This document shows, one piece after another, positions 8,228 through 17,961 of a stretch of 64,000 bases of DNA. Both the position numbers and the translations under genes were made by a program. Source of the DNA: Paenibacillus sp. FSL H8-0079. Its GTDB lineage: Bacteria > Bacillota > Bacilli > Paenibacillales > Paenibacillaceae. The notes below the pieces were generated by a model, which saw only the letters and a program-made list of their open reading frames with translations, did no database searches and was not told where the DNA came from. The stretch lies in the NCBI RefSeq assembly GCF_037991315.1, contig NZ_CP150300.1:2108001-2172000 (forward strand), given 5' to 3'. Each line of letters begins with the position of its first letter. Positions within the stretch are counted from its first letter, which is position 1.

Positions 8228-8920
8228 ATGACCAAAGAGACGGTATTGCGCAAACCGGAAGCGATGATTTTTGATATGGATGGTACGCTGTTCCAGACAG
8301 AGACCCTGTTGTTGCCAGCTTACCAGCAGTTATTTGATACATTACGTGCCGAAGGGCATTTTGAAGGAGAAACCCCACCAGAGGAACGGATGCTGGGAAG
8401 CTTGGGCATGTTGCTCGAAGATATATGGAAAGTCGTTATGCCTGAGGCGTCTGAAGCGGCACATCGCCGTGCAGACGAACTGCTGCTTCAACTGGAGATT
8501 GAGGGGCTCGATCAAGGGAGTTCTCAATTGTATCCTGGCGTGAAAGAAACGCTGCAAGCATTGAAAGAACAAGGAGTGCGTCTTTTTGTCGCAAGTAACG
8601 GGCTGGAGGACTATGTGAAGGGTGTGGCTTTTGCGCACGAGATTATGCCTTTCTTTGAAGGGGTATATAGTGCAGGCCAGTACAAGACTCCCTCCAAGAT
8701 CAATTTAGTGCAGATCCTGCTGGAGAAACATCGGATTCAGGACGCCTGGATGGTCGGGGATCGCTCCTCTGATGTGGAAGCGGGTAAAATGAACCATCAG
8801 ACGGTCATCGGCTGTGCCTATGCCGGATTCGGTCGTGATGAGGAGCTTGCAGGCTCGGATGCGCTGATCTCTGATTTTACGGAACTGCTGCGTCTATATG
8901 ATGAAGCGGAAGCAGAATAA
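8228..8920 (+). CDS. HAD-superfamily hydrolase, phosphoglycolate-phosphatase type
   Basis: 230 residues with all four HAD motifs: I FDMDGTLFQT (nucleophile and acid Asp), II VASNG, III Lys in YKTPSK, and IV GDRSSDVEAG. A helical cap domain occupies about residues 20-90. Family members dephosphorylate small phosphorylated metabolites such as phosphoglycolate or sugar phosphates. ATG 8228 has AAAGGA about 10 nt upstream; the frame extends further left but has no homologous sequence there. It is flanked by a long intergenic region upstream and a strong terminator downstream. Confidence 0.85.
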   Translation: MTKETVLRKPEAMIFDMDGTLFQTETLLLPAYQQLFDTLRAEGHFEGETPPEERMLGSLGMLLEDIWKVVMPEASEAAHRRADELLLQLEIEGLDQGSSQLYPGVKETLQALKEQGVRLFVASNGLEDYVKGVAFAHEIMPFFEGVYSAGQYKTPSKINLVQILLEKHRIQDAWMVGDRSSDVEAGKMNHQTVIGCAYAGFGRDEELAGSDALISDFTELLRLYDEAEAE

Positions 8921-8956
8921 GCCAGTCATCGATTAAGTGTGTCGATAATCATACGA

Positions 8957-9002
8957 GAGCGCCCAACCCGATATGTATCAGCGGGTTGGGCGCTCTTTTA
9001 TT
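8957..9002 (+). terminator. Terminator after the HAD gene
   Basis: A perfect 14-bp stem (8957-8970 with 8982-8995; GAGCGCCCAACCCG and its complement) around an 11-nt loop, followed by TTTT. It lies between convergent genes. Confidence 0.85.
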
Positions 9003-9015
9003 CGTGATCAACAGA

Positions 9016-10194
9016 TCATCTCTTTTTGCGTGCTTTCTTCAATGCAGATGTTCTGTTGCTTGCAAGCCGGGTGGTTTTGATTTGTTTAACCGGGCGACTG
9101 GCCCGGTTGCGGTATACCCATAGGGCATAGTCCAGCGGCTGGGTGATGGCTTTATAATAGATATCACGCTCACCGATACGAGCGAATACTTCACGTGCAG
9201 GCTTGGGATTAACTTCGAGTAGGTAGATACTTCCGCTCTTGTCAATCGCCAAATCCAGTGCCAGCTCGCATAAGTCCCCATACGTATCTTCCAGAAACGA
9301 AGCAACATCAATGCCAAACTTCTCTGCAGTCGTGTTAATTTCTGCTCGGAGTTCCTCGTCAGCGATCCATTGCTTCATGAGACGATGCATGGCTACAGCC
9401 TGACCGCCGCCATGCAGATTGGAGGTTACGCTTTTCTCTGCACCCATGCGTCCTGCACATCCGGTAAGTTCCCATTGTCCTTCGCCGTTCTTCTGAACCA
9501 GCATGCGATAGTCATGCACCCGTCCATTCGGAAGCTGAAGTTGAATGCCCTTCTGTACAAGATATTTGTCTTTCATGTTCCAGTGCTGAAGCAGCGCGCC
9601 AAGCCGTGATAGATGGACTTTACGTGGCGTGATAATACGACGCTTCTGATCCCGTCCCTGAACAAGCACGGTATTCGCCTCGCTACTGCTGCGTTCAACG
9701 CGCAGAATACCACGTCCGCCGGTGCCGTTAATGGGTTTCAGGTAAACCAGAGAAGACGCTTTGAGCATGCGGTTCACATCAGACATATCCTGAAATAACA
9801 CCGTTTCCGGCAGGTGTTCGCGAAAGTTGGCTTTTTCCGAAAGGGTCTGATGGATGGTCCATTTATTACGCAGTGGTCTGTTCAGAAAGAGCAGGTGACC
9901 ATATTTCTCCCGAAAAGCAAGCAGTTGCTGGAATCTGCGGTTACGCTGAATCCGGCAGCGATCAAAGATCAGATCCGGGAATGATCGCCATTCCCGAGAC
10001 CAGCCTTTTTCCTCATGAAAAACCATCGCCTCAATCTGTTTGCCTCCTGGGTGTACATCGGCAGGCGTGAATACATAGATATCGAGTCCCCGCTTGCGCC
10101 CCTCAAGAATCATTCTGCGATAGATGCTTCGTTCTTCAAGAGCGCGATGTTCATTTAAGTACAACGTCATAATGCCCAGAACAGGTGAGGACAC
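9016..10194 (-). CDS. yheC: YheC/YheD-family ATP-grasp protein, copy 5
   Basis: 392 residues, YheC-like (no long N-terminal domain). ATP-grasp landmarks: glycine-rich loop YLKPINGTGGRGILRV, and the C-terminal metal-site motif (IYLLEVNPKPAREVF). Bacillus YheC/YheD are spore-coat-associated proteins that probably ligate or modify a carboxylate substrate. GTG 10194 is chosen because AAGGTG lies 7 nt upstream; the TTG two codons earlier is too close. The C-terminus has a basic tail (KKARKKR). It is the last of five same-strand paralogues. The substrate is unknown. Confidence 0.85.
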   Translation of the reverse strand: MSSPVLGIMTLYLNEHRALEERSIYRRMILEGRKRGLDIYVFTPADVHPGGKQIEAMVFHEEKGWSREWRSFPDLIFDRCRIQRNRRFQQLLAFREKYGHLLFLNRPLRNKWTIHQTLSEKANFREHLPETVLFQDMSDVNRMLKASSLVYLKPINGTGGRGILRVERSSSEANTVLVQGRDQKRRIITPRKVHLSRLGALLQHWNMKDKYLVQKGIQLQLPNGRVHDYRMLVQKNGEGQWELTGCAGRMGAEKSVTSNLHGGGQAVAMHRLMKQWIADEELRAEINTTAEKFGIDVASFLEDTYGDLCELALDLAIDKSGSIYLLEVNPKPAREVFARIGERDIYYKAITQPLDYALWVYRNRASRPVKQIKTTRLASNRTSALKKARKKR

Positions 10195-10229
10195 AAACAA
10201 TCACCTTCTTTTTGCAGTATTCCTGTCTA

Positions 10230-11336
10230 TCATCGTTTGGACTGACGGGCAAGATAAGCGCTGTAGTGAAATATACGTTCCAGTGACCGCCGCCTGATCT
10301 GTGGTTCATCGAACTTCATGGGCTTCGCATTGGCTTCAAAGAACCAGATTTCCCCCAGGTCATCAATGCCCAAATCCATGGACATTTCTCCGAGCGTGTA
10401 ACCCGATCCCCGTTCTACCTGTCTTGCAATCATCAATGAAGTGGATTTCACACGTTTCATCAGGGTGGTTGTCGTTTCTTCTCCGAAAAGTTCGGTCAAC
10501 AGCTTCTCGGGGTCTTCTACACTTCCTCCACGCGGCACATGAGTGGTTATGCTGCGGGAGCCAGCAAGTCTCGCACCTACACCGGTCACGCTCCATTGTC
10601 CTTTGCTGTTCTTTTGTACAAGAACACGCAAATCGAAGGGACGTTTACGAGACGAAGCAAGTTCAATGCCTTGTTGCATGATATAAGGCGTATGCCCGGT
10701 TTCTTTGCGAATTCGTGCCCATAACTTGGCAAGTGTAGCCGTCTTGTAGGTCGTGTTTTTCCGTGTGGTCTGTATTTTAAGTCGATAGGGAAGGCGCTCT
10801 TTTTCCTGGAATTTCAGCATCATGATTCCTTTGCCAGCTTTGCCGCTCTCGGGCTTGAGGTACAGATAGGGGTGTGTCCGCAGAACGGCACCCAGAGAAG
10901 AAGCACTGCGCATCCGCCGGGTATGGGGAATCAATTGCTGAGTCGATTTGGATTTTTTGAGCCATTCGAACAGATTCCATTTATTGAAGAAGAATGGGTT
11001 ATACAGTTCGATTCCCGATTGCATGCATTCGTCAATTTTACGCTGAACGGAAGGTTTTCCTTCGTCTTCCCGGTTGGGAATACGATTGTACAGCACATGG
11101 GGAAGGGGGAAAGGCTGTGAAACCCACTTTCCACTCCCCTTGTTGTACGTATATCCTTTGACGGTGGGACCACTCACGTTCAGATCCCGTACAGTCACGA
11201 TGTACACCACATATCCCATGCTCTCACCTGTCTGCAGAATATCCTGAAAATTTTGATGATTTCCCCTGAACATGCGCTGATTATCATGCATGGTCAAAAC
11301 AGCAATGACAGGTTTGAAATCATCATGAAGGCTCAT
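10230..11336 (-). CDS. yheC: YheC/YheD-family ATP-grasp protein, copy 4
   Basis: 368 residues, close to the usual YheC length (about 363). ATP-grasp features: LYLKPESGKAGKGIMML and the C-terminal EIWFFEANAKPMKFDEP. The start ATG shares its A with the TGA stop of the upstream copy (TGATG at 11338-11334), which implies translational coupling. The frame stays open further upstream, but that part overlaps the previous gene and has no family similarity. The middle region is rich in basic residues. It is probably made in the mother cell with its neighbours; that timing is inferred from the Bacillus family. Confidence 0.85.
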   Translation of the reverse strand: MSLHDDFKPVIAVLTMHDNQRMFRGNHQNFQDILQTGESMGYVVYIVTVRDLNVSGPTVKGYTYNKGSGKWVSQPFPLPHVLYNRIPNREDEGKPSVQRKIDECMQSGIELYNPFFFNKWNLFEWLKKSKSTQQLIPHTRRMRSASSLGAVLRTHPYLYLKPESGKAGKGIMMLKFQEKERLPYRLKIQTTRKNTTYKTATLAKLWARIRKETGHTPYIMQQGIELASSRKRPFDLRVLVQKNSKGQWSVTGVGARLAGSRSITTHVPRGGSVEDPEKLLTELFGEETTTTLMKRVKSTSLMIARQVERGSGYTLGEMSMDLGIDDLGEIWFFEANAKPMKFDEPQIRRRSLERIFHYSAYLARQSKR

Positions 11337-12709
11337 CAAATGTCTTCCTTCTTCCGGAACTTGCTCAAATACAGGCAGTGTTCCAAAATGTGCTCCACCG
11401 ACGATTTTCCCTCCACCCGGAGTGAAGGGTGACGGAAAATGGAGCGGCCGGGTTTGGCGTTCGCTTCGAACATCCATACATGTTCCTCCTGATCAATGCC
11501 CAGATCAAAGCCAATCTCACCAATCAAATGCTGGTGCTGGGTTTCAATCGCCTGGGCCAGTGTAATAGCGACGGATTTGGCCTTTTGAAGAACTTCTCCC
11601 GAACGGTCGCCGAAGTTGCGACTGAGGGCCTGCTCAGGGGTCATTAGGGAGCCGCCATTTTTGATGTGTGTTGTGACGCTGCCACGTCCTGCCTTTTTGG
11701 CGCCAATTCCGACAACAACCCATTGGTTGTTACCATTTTTGTGCATGTGAAAACGAAAATCAATCGGACATTCATCAATCTCGATCAGTCGTATTCCCTG
11801 TTGAACGACATATCCGCGAAGTTGTTTGCCATGTCTTCCCTGAAGCATACGCATCAGACTGTTGAAGGACCCGAAGCGCAGGAGTGCATTACCGCCTTTT
11901 TTGCGATAACGTGCGAAATATCCACGTTTGGGTGAATAGGTCAGGCGATAGATCCCGTTCCCCAGACTTCCGGCAGTAGGTTTATAGTAGACAAACTGAT
12001 GGCGTTCCAGCATTTCTTTCATCTGTTCCACCGACGGATTGGTAATCGATTCAGGGATATACCGTCCTGCTGTCGGTTCATTCTCCAGCAATGTATAGAT
12101 ATCCGACTTGTTGAAGAAGCTCCAGTTGAAGAACGGAATTTTCCGGCGAATAAATCGCTCCCGCAGTTGGTTAATCGCTGGTGAGAAGTCTGAACGGCGG
12201 CTCGGCAACCGGTTGTAGACGACATCAGGCAGAGGTACCGTTCTGCGGGTGAAGCTTCCGTTATCATTCAGAAAAAAACCGGATACCGTCTCGTTTTGCC
12301 AATTGATATCCCTTGGAGTAAAGGCATAGATATAGGATTTTCGGCTGCCTTCACGGAGTAACTGTTTGATGAAACCTGTACGGGAACCGAATGGATTCGT
12401 GCTTGTCGAAGGCCCATCGGAGAGTACGCCGATCAGTGGACCTAACTGGACTTCATCATTTTGCAAATTACGGAGATAAATACTGCCCCGTTTGGGAACG
12501 TTCATCAGATTACGGATACCTGAGGCGAGATAGAGATGTTTACCTGCCTTTTTGATTGGTTTGATCGTCGCAGGCACCCGGTCACGCCCAAAGCGAAGGT
12601 TCACCGTTTTTTTGCCGGACAGGTTGAGGCTCTTCATTAAAGCGCTGGATACATAAACCACTTTATCCGGTTGCTTGGTGAAATGCAGATTGCAAAAGGT
12701 CAAACTCAT
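11336..12709 (-). CDS. yheD: YheC/YheD-family ATP-grasp protein, copy 3 (YheD-like)
   Basis: 457 residues, the usual YheD length. An N-terminal beta-rich domain of about 90 residues (KVVYVSSALMKSLNLSG, then TVNLRFGRDRVPATIKPI) precedes the ATP-grasp core. The core has YYKPTAGSLGNGIYRL and the metal-site end HVWMFEANAKPGRSIF. ATG 12709 follows GGAGGAT. Its stop overlaps the start of the next (YheC-like) copy, so this pair looks like one yheD-yheC duplication unit. Confidence 0.87.
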   Translation of the reverse strand: MSLTFCNLHFTKQPDKVVYVSSALMKSLNLSGKKTVNLRFGRDRVPATIKPIKKAGKHLYLASGIRNLMNVPKRGSIYLRNLQNDEVQLGPLIGVLSDGPSTSTNPFGSRTGFIKQLLREGSRKSYIYAFTPRDINWQNETVSGFFLNDNGSFTRRTVPLPDVVYNRLPSRRSDFSPAINQLRERFIRRKIPFFNWSFFNKSDIYTLLENEPTAGRYIPESITNPSVEQMKEMLERHQFVYYKPTAGSLGNGIYRLTYSPKRGYFARYRKKGGNALLRFGSFNSLMRMLQGRHGKQLRGYVVQQGIRLIEIDECPIDFRFHMHKNGNNQWVVVGIGAKKAGRGSVTTHIKNGGSLMTPEQALSRNFGDRSGEVLQKAKSVAITLAQAIETQHQHLIGEIGFDLGIDQEEHVWMFEANAKPGRSIFRHPSLRVEGKSSVEHILEHCLYLSKFRKKEDI

Positions 12710-12769
12710 GATTTATCCTCCTATCCTGAAAAGATCCTTGTGCTCCATGGCAAGCGGGCGCTGCGGGCC

Positions 12770-13960
12770 TCAGCCGCCGTGAATCGGGATGGGTTTCAGG
12801 CCAGCTTTGCTGGATGTATTCGGCATTTTCATTGGACGAATGACGTCCGTGAGAACATGTTGTTGCAACAGGTAACGGGCATAGGCAAGCGGCTGAGTAT
12901 ACGTCATGGCATGCATGCGTCGGTCGCCCGCTTCTGCGAATGAGGTGCGGCCTGGTTTGGAATTGACTTCGATTAGCCAGAGTTGGCCCTCTGCATCTGC
13001 TCCAAAATCAAGCCCCAATTCGGCTAGCCTGCCGAAACGACTCTCCAGCAGGGTGGGGATAAGAGCGGCAGTCTGCCGGATGCTCTTGAGCAGAGCTTCT
13101 GTGCGTACCGTTCCATATCGCTGGAGCAGATAGGCGTGGGCAGGGTAGGCTCTACCCCCTCCGTGAAGATTGGACGTGAGGGAACCCTCGGGTCCTTCTC
13201 GCACCATACATCCTGTCAACGTCCAGCGACCTTGCCCGTTCTTTTGCATTAAAGCCCGTATGTCGAACGCTCTTCCTTGATGGCTAAGCTCCAGATAGGG
13301 CTGCACGATCATCTTGCGCTCAGCCTGATGTGCTGCTAACCAGGAAGATACGGCCTGAGTGTGATTGAAGGTGAGACAAAATTTTTCATTATCCGCGTTA
13401 CGGCCCTCTACGATCCATGTTGTTGGCGTCGCTCCCTGAGACAGGCGAAAGGTATTCTTGCCATGAGTCCCTGATACAGGTTTGAAGAACAGTCCCATGG
13501 GCCAACGTTCCAACCATGTTTCCCAGGGGATATGCAATCCGATCCTTGTTGTCGGTGCAAGTTTTGCCCGCAATTCAGGATTTCGGGACAACACACGGTG
13601 CACTTCCCATTTTCCTGGCAGGGAAGCAGACCAATAACGGTGCTGATCTGTGCCATTGGTCGATATCCGTTCTTTAAGCTGTTGTCTGATGTTCCTGGGT
13701 AGAGGGCGAAGACAACGGTCCATGATGAGGTCGACTCCAGGAACAGGGATCTTCTTCCACTTCCCTTGATGATAGGCATATCCCCATTGCAGGGGAGAAT
13801 GGGCTGCATCAACCGATATCGGGATCACAATAACCTGAAGGGCATATCGCATACTCCCCAGACTGAGACGACGGCAGAAAAGTTCATCCGTGAAGGGAGG
13901 TGAGCCTTCGGTTGCACGTACCAGAATGGCCAGTGTTTTTGTCTGAGCTGATGGAAACAT
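12770..13960 (-). CDS. yheC: YheC/YheD-family ATP-grasp protein, copy 2
   Basis: 396 residues, YheC-like. ATP-grasp loop FFKPVSGTHGKNTFRL (the usual second Gly-Lys-Gly is altered to GKN) and C-terminal QLWLIEVNSKPGRTSF. ATG 13960 has GGAGAGG about 10 nt upstream. A TTG at 14014 overlaps the previous stop but lacks a Shine-Dalgarno. The altered glycine loop could reduce or change ATP binding relative to the other copies. Confidence 0.82.
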   Translation of the reverse strand: MFPSAQTKTLAILVRATEGSPPFTDELFCRRLSLGSMRYALQVIVIPISVDAAHSPLQWGYAYHQGKWKKIPVPGVDLIMDRCLRPLPRNIRQQLKERISTNGTDQHRYWSASLPGKWEVHRVLSRNPELRAKLAPTTRIGLHIPWETWLERWPMGLFFKPVSGTHGKNTFRLSQGATPTTWIVEGRNADNEKFCLTFNHTQAVSSWLAAHQAERKMIVQPYLELSHQGRAFDIRALMQKNGQGRWTLTGCMVREGPEGSLTSNLHGGGRAYPAHAYLLQRYGTVRTEALLKSIRQTAALIPTLLESRFGRLAELGLDFGADAEGQLWLIEVNSKPGRTSFAEAGDRRMHAMTYTQPLAYARYLLQQHVLTDVIRPMKMPNTSSKAGLKPIPIHGG

Positions 13961-14010
13961 TACGCTGCACCTCTCCTCTATCAGATTTGTTTCCAATAGG
14001 AGATGACTTC

Positions 14011-15378
14011 TCAAAACCCGGCCAGGTACGTGGAGTATTCCAACATGGCTTTGACGGAAGGACGGATCTTGCTCTCACTCAGTGGTGTATTGTCGTTCTT
14101 GGATGGTTTTGAGTTGACTTCGAGCAGCCATACGCGTCCAGTGGAGTCCAGAGCCAGATCAATACCAAGTTCTCCAAAGTGAGCAGGAATGGCACTTTCG
14201 ATCCCTTTGGCGATATCCAGTGCTGCGGTGTGCAATCCTGCATATGCGGAAGCTTTGGCCGATCCGGACAACTGTGTTTTGGCAACGGCTTCCTTCACGG
14301 TGCTGAGACTTCCACCCCGTGCCAGATTGGATACGTAGTGACTCCCGCCTGCAATCCGGGCAACGATGGAGGTTACACTCCATTTACCGGTACGGTTTTT
14401 TTGCACGAGCGCACGGAAATCCACAGGTCTGCCACTGTGATCAATGAGAGTCAGCCCTTGCTGGATCTGGTAACGCGTTGTTTTCATTTTCCCAGACATA
14501 CTGGCATACAGTTTATCCAGAGATGCATACGTTTGTTTCCGGGTACCCCCGACGCCAGTCGCCAGAGTCAGGAAACTTCCGTCCGTCTGACGTGAGACCC
14601 GGATGATGCCTTTGCCCAATGAACCGCGTACGGGCTTCAGAAATACAACCGGATGTCGGTTGCACATTGTCTTGAGCATGGAGGATGTCTTGAGTAAATG
14701 GGACTCGGGAAGAACTCGTTTAAGCGTTGAAATGGACTTGAGTGCGTCAAATACTTCGTTTTTGTCCAGAAACTTTTCATTGAAGGTTTGCGTGCCGTAG
14801 AGCGATTTTACTTCTTTCATAAAATGCTGTACGCTAGGTTTGTTCTCAAGCTTGCGGGACGTTAGCCGGTTATTGACGACGTCTGCTACAGGCAGAACAG
14901 TCTTTTTCCAGCCGTCATCATACACCCAGCCCTTCATATAACCCGTTACCGCTCCAATATCCTCCGGTGTGAAAAAGGATACATAGGCGCCTTGCTTACG
15001 GCAGGCGTTCACCAGTTCTTGACAGAACATCGTGATGGAGCCAAAGGGCCGATCGGGCTGATCGGGATAATCCTGGCTAACCAGTACACTGATGTAGGGT
15101 CCAAGGCGAAGCGTACGGCTGGCTGAACGATAGGATACCCTCAGGACCGAACGCGGAACAAGACCGGTCTTGCTGGCAACCGTTTGATTGATGCGCAGTC
15201 CGTCATACCTTGGTACCGGAATGACAGTGACTTCTCGGCGGAAAGAGCCAAATTGCAGCTGAAGCGGCCTTCCTGAAGGGATTTTAAGTGCCTTGAGCAC
15301 CCCTTCACCCAGCATGATGACGTCGTCCTGCAGGATGCCCGAGCCGGTAACCTGAATCGTTACTTTTTTAGTGGACAT
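14011..15378 (-). CDS. yheD: YheC/YheD-family ATP-grasp protein, copy 1 (YheD-like)
   Basis: 455 residues, YheD-like, the first gene of the array. The N-terminal beta domain (KKVTIQVTGSGILQDDVIML) is followed by the ATP-grasp core with FLKPVRGSLGKGIIRV and RVWLLEVNSKPSKNDN. ATG 15378 is preceded by AAGGAG. The open frame continues about 30 codons upstream without a ribosome binding site. It is divergent from yheA, the same neighbourhood as in Bacillus. Confidence 0.87.
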   Translation of the reverse strand: MSTKKVTIQVTGSGILQDDVIMLGEGVLKALKIPSGRPLQLQFGSFRREVTVIPVPRYDGLRINQTVASKTGLVPRSVLRVSYRSASRTLRLGPYISVLVSQDYPDQPDRPFGSITMFCQELVNACRKQGAYVSFFTPEDIGAVTGYMKGWVYDDGWKKTVLPVADVVNNRLTSRKLENKPSVQHFMKEVKSLYGTQTFNEKFLDKNEVFDALKSISTLKRVLPESHLLKTSSMLKTMCNRHPVVFLKPVRGSLGKGIIRVSRQTDGSFLTLATGVGGTRKQTYASLDKLYASMSGKMKTTRYQIQQGLTLIDHSGRPVDFRALVQKNRTGKWSVTSIVARIAGGSHYVSNLARGGSLSTVKEAVAKTQLSGSAKASAYAGLHTAALDIAKGIESAIPAHFGELGIDLALDSTGRVWLLEVNSKPSKNDNTPLSESKIRPSVKAMLEYSTYLAGF

Positions 15379-15614
15379 CACGGATCTCCTTCCGGGCGGC
15401 AACTTGATGTCTGATCTCGAAGTTGAACGGCATCTGAACATGGCATGTGCTTCATCATATGAGGACATATAACCCTTGGTGATTGACCCATATGGATTAA
15501 ATGCATTTGATTCGGGGCGAGGTATCGAAGGCTTGTTTCAGATCGTCCTTGTTTGACAGGAGAGAAAAGCGTGTATTAACACGGATGAACAAACCAATCT
15601 GAGGAGGAATAATA

Positions 15615-15962
15615 GTGAACATTTATGACAAAGCCAATGATTTGGCCAAAGCACTAAGAGAAAGCAGCGAGGTGGAAGAGATTACTTCCGCGATGAAGCT
15701 GATTGAAACTGATCCGGATGCAAAAGCAATGCTGGATAACTTCCGTGATCAACAAATGGAATTGCAACAACGCATGATGAGCGGGGATATGCCAGCTCCG
15801 GATGAGATGGAGAAAATGGAAAAGCTGTTTGAAGTATTGAGCTTGAACCTGAACATCCGTCGTTTGTTTGATGCAGAGCGTCGCCTCAGTGTCATCATTG
15901 AAGACGTGAACAAAATTATCGCAGACAGTCTGGGTCATCTGTACGGTGGCGCTGAAGCGTAA
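15615..15962 (+). CDS. yheA: YlbF/YmcA-family protein YheA (UPF0342)
   Basis: 115 residues, all-helical. It matches Bacillus YheA in length and pattern (NIYDKANDLAKALRESSEV, ENFRD-type centre as DNFRDQQMELQQRMM, ending LGHLYGG). YlbF/YmcA relatives act in a complex that affects RNase Y maturation and development; YheA itself has no assigned function. GAGGAGG precedes the start. It is divergent from the yheD/yheC array. Confidence 0.9.
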   Translation: MNIYDKANDLAKALRESSEVEEITSAMKLIETDPDAKAMLDNFRDQQMELQQRMMSGDMPAPDEMEKMEKLFEVLSLNLNIRRLFDAERRLSVIIEDVNKIIADSLGHLYGGAEA

Positions 15963-16058
15963 ATGCTTGTCTTGTTTTTTTAGCTGAACCTTTCATATTA
16001 GCTGCTTATCGTTCATAGACTAGACATATAGAGTCGATCAAGAACGAAGGAGCTGTGA

Positions 16059-16346
16059 ATGGTGAAGAGGTTGAAAAAAGCAAAACATGTGATCTATCTG
16101 CTTATCGCGTTGTCGATGCTGGTCATTGCACTGCCGCGGATTTCCTTTGCTGGAGGAATGGACTGGGTTAATATTTTTGGCATCGTATGGGTGCTGTTCT
16201 CTTTATTAATCGTGGGTGCACATCTGCATTTTATTCTCGGTGTGGATGAAGAGAAGAAACGCGCACTGGAAGCCGTTCGGCGGGCGAAGCTGCGGCAGTG
16301 GGAAATGAAACTGCTGGACAAGCAGGAGCGGAGCAAGTCTGTATAA
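16059..16346 (+). CDS. Small two-helix membrane protein of unknown function
   Basis: 95 residues with two hydrophobic segments at about 10-30 and 35-58, then a charged helical tail (EEKKRALEAVRRAKLRQWEM). No family was recognised. The start follows GAAGGAGCTG. It sits between yheA and ytoI and is followed by a strong terminator. Membrane location is the only supported statement. Confidence 0.75.
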   Translation: MVKRLKKAKHVIYLLIALSMLVIALPRISFAGGMDWVNIFGIVWVLFSLLIVGAHLHFILGVDEEKKRALEAVRRAKLRQWEMKLLDKQERSKSV

Positions 16347-16405
16347 GGAATAGAATTACATTCAGTATGCCAGGGCAGGGCCGACAGATTCGGTTCTGTC
16401 TCTGG

Positions 16406-16450
16406 AAAAAAGACCGGATTCCCCTTCATATCAGGGGGTCCGGTCTTTTG
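16406..16450. terminator. Bidirectional-looking terminator
   Basis: AGACCGGA (16411-16418) pairs with TCCGGTCT (16439-16446), with a further CCCC/GGGG inner stem, then TTT. An A-run precedes it. Confidence 0.75.
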
Positions 16451-16598
16451 TGTACATATAAGATTAGAGATCAATCGGATGATTGAATTCAAGCGGTGGA
16501 TTTCCCTAGGAGAATGGGGTAGGAGATGGGGTTATTTTCCTAAGGGCGTGTTATAATAGATACAGTATAGTACAGATGCATCTTCGGGGGTGGTACAG

Positions 16599-17933
16599 AT
16601 GGACGGACAAGAAGAGAACGTAACGAAGCATGAACAGTTACTTCAACATATTGAACAACTGAAGGTTGGCAGTAAAATATCGGTACGTGGACTTGCACGG
16701 GAGCTGGGCGTAAGTGAAGGTACAGCTTATCGTGCGGTGAAAGAGGCGGAGAACTTCGGGCTGGTCGTGACCAAGGAACGAATTGGGACCGTGCGGATCG
16801 AGAAGAGACCCCGGGGCATGTCGGAACAATTGACCTTTGCGGATGTCGTGACCATTGTGGAGGGCCATGTGTTGGGCGGAAACGACGGCCTCGCCAAACC
16901 GCTGCACAAGTATGTGATCGGTGCGATGAAAGAACAGGCGATGGCCCGTTATATTGACGCTGGGAGTTTGCTGATTGTAGGTAACCGGGAGGACGCTCAT
17001 TCCCTTGCCCTCGAACAGGGAGCGGGCGTGTTGATTACAGGTGGTTTCGGGACAAGTCGTGAAGTAAGAATTATGGCTGATGAGCTTGGACTACCGATTA
17101 TTTCATCCAGACATGATACGTTCACGGTGGCTTCAATGATTAACCGTGCGATCTTCGACCGGCTGATTAAGAAAAAAATTATGCTTGTTGAGGATATTAT
17201 CGGTCAGAAACCTCGCTTGCAGGTGCTCAAGGTCACCAGTTCAGCCGCAGATTTTCATATGCTGGTGTCGGAGACGGGTGAACACCGCTTCCCGGTCGTG
17301 GATGAATGGAACCGGGTCATTGGCATTGTGAGTCTTAAGGATGTCAGTGAACTTACAGCAGATCAGAGTATTGAGAAATGTGTGATACGCCGCCCGATTA
17401 CGGCCTCATTGCAGACTTCACTCGCTTCAGCAGCCCAGATTATGACCTGGGAAGGCATCGACTTTCTGCCAATCGTGGACCGTAACCGCAAACTGATTGC
17501 TTCCGTCACACGCAAGGAAGTGCTTCAGGCCATGCGGGATGCACAGAAGCAGCCCCAACTGGGCGAGACGTTTGATCATCTGATCTGGAATGGGTTTGCT
17601 GAGGAACGCGGAGAACAGAATGAACTGTTATTTCACGGATTCATCATCCCACAGATGGCGACGGACCTGGGCACGATCTCGGAAGGTGTTCTGTTGAATG
17701 TGATGACCCAGGCCGGCCGGCGGGCAGCCTGGGATGTTACAGGGAACGACCATGTGGTGGATAATGTGACGACGTATTTTGTTCGACCGGTACAGATTGA
17801 GGATCAGATTCTGGTTCGACCGGTTATTCTGGAAACGAGCCGTCGTACATGCAAGATGGACATTGTAGTTACTCGTGAAGGCAGTGTGGTATGCAAAGCG
17901 GTGATGACATTGCAATCCATTGACCATGCCTAA
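16599..17933 (+). CDS. ytoI: YtoI-like regulator: HTH, DRTGG, CBS pair, hotdog domain
   Basis: 444 residues, near the roughly 439 of Bacillus YtoI. Order: an N-terminal GntR-like helix-turn-helix (KISVRGLARELGVSEGTAYR), a DRTGG domain (about 80-190, including GNREDAHSLALEQGAGVLI), two CBS repeats (about 200-310, FPVVDEWNRVIGIVSLKDV) and a C-terminal thioesterase-like hotdog domain. It probably senses an adenine nucleotide or acyl-CoA. ATG 16599 is chosen because GGGGTG lies upstream at correct spacing. It heads the conserved ytoI-ytpI-ytrI-ytrH-dnaE neighbourhood. Confidence 0.87.
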   Translation: MDGQEENVTKHEQLLQHIEQLKVGSKISVRGLARELGVSEGTAYRAVKEAENFGLVVTKERIGTVRIEKRPRGMSEQLTFADVVTIVEGHVLGGNDGLAKPLHKYVIGAMKEQAMARYIDAGSLLIVGNREDAHSLALEQGAGVLITGGFGTSREVRIMADELGLPIISSRHDTFTVASMINRAIFDRLIKKKIMLVEDIIGQKPRLQVLKVTSSAADFHMLVSETGEHRFPVVDEWNRVIGIVSLKDVSELTADQSIEKCVIRRPITASLQTSLASAAQIMTWEGIDFLPIVDRNRKLIASVTRKEVLQAMRDAQKQPQLGETFDHLIWNGFAEERGEQNELLFHGFIIPQMATDLGTISEGVLLNVMTQAGRRAAWDVTGNDHVVDNVTTYFVRPVQIEDQILVRPVILETSRRTCKMDIVVTREGSVVCKAVMTLQSIDHA

Positions 17934-17961
17934 TCGGGCGAATGATTCCAGGCATAGACAA

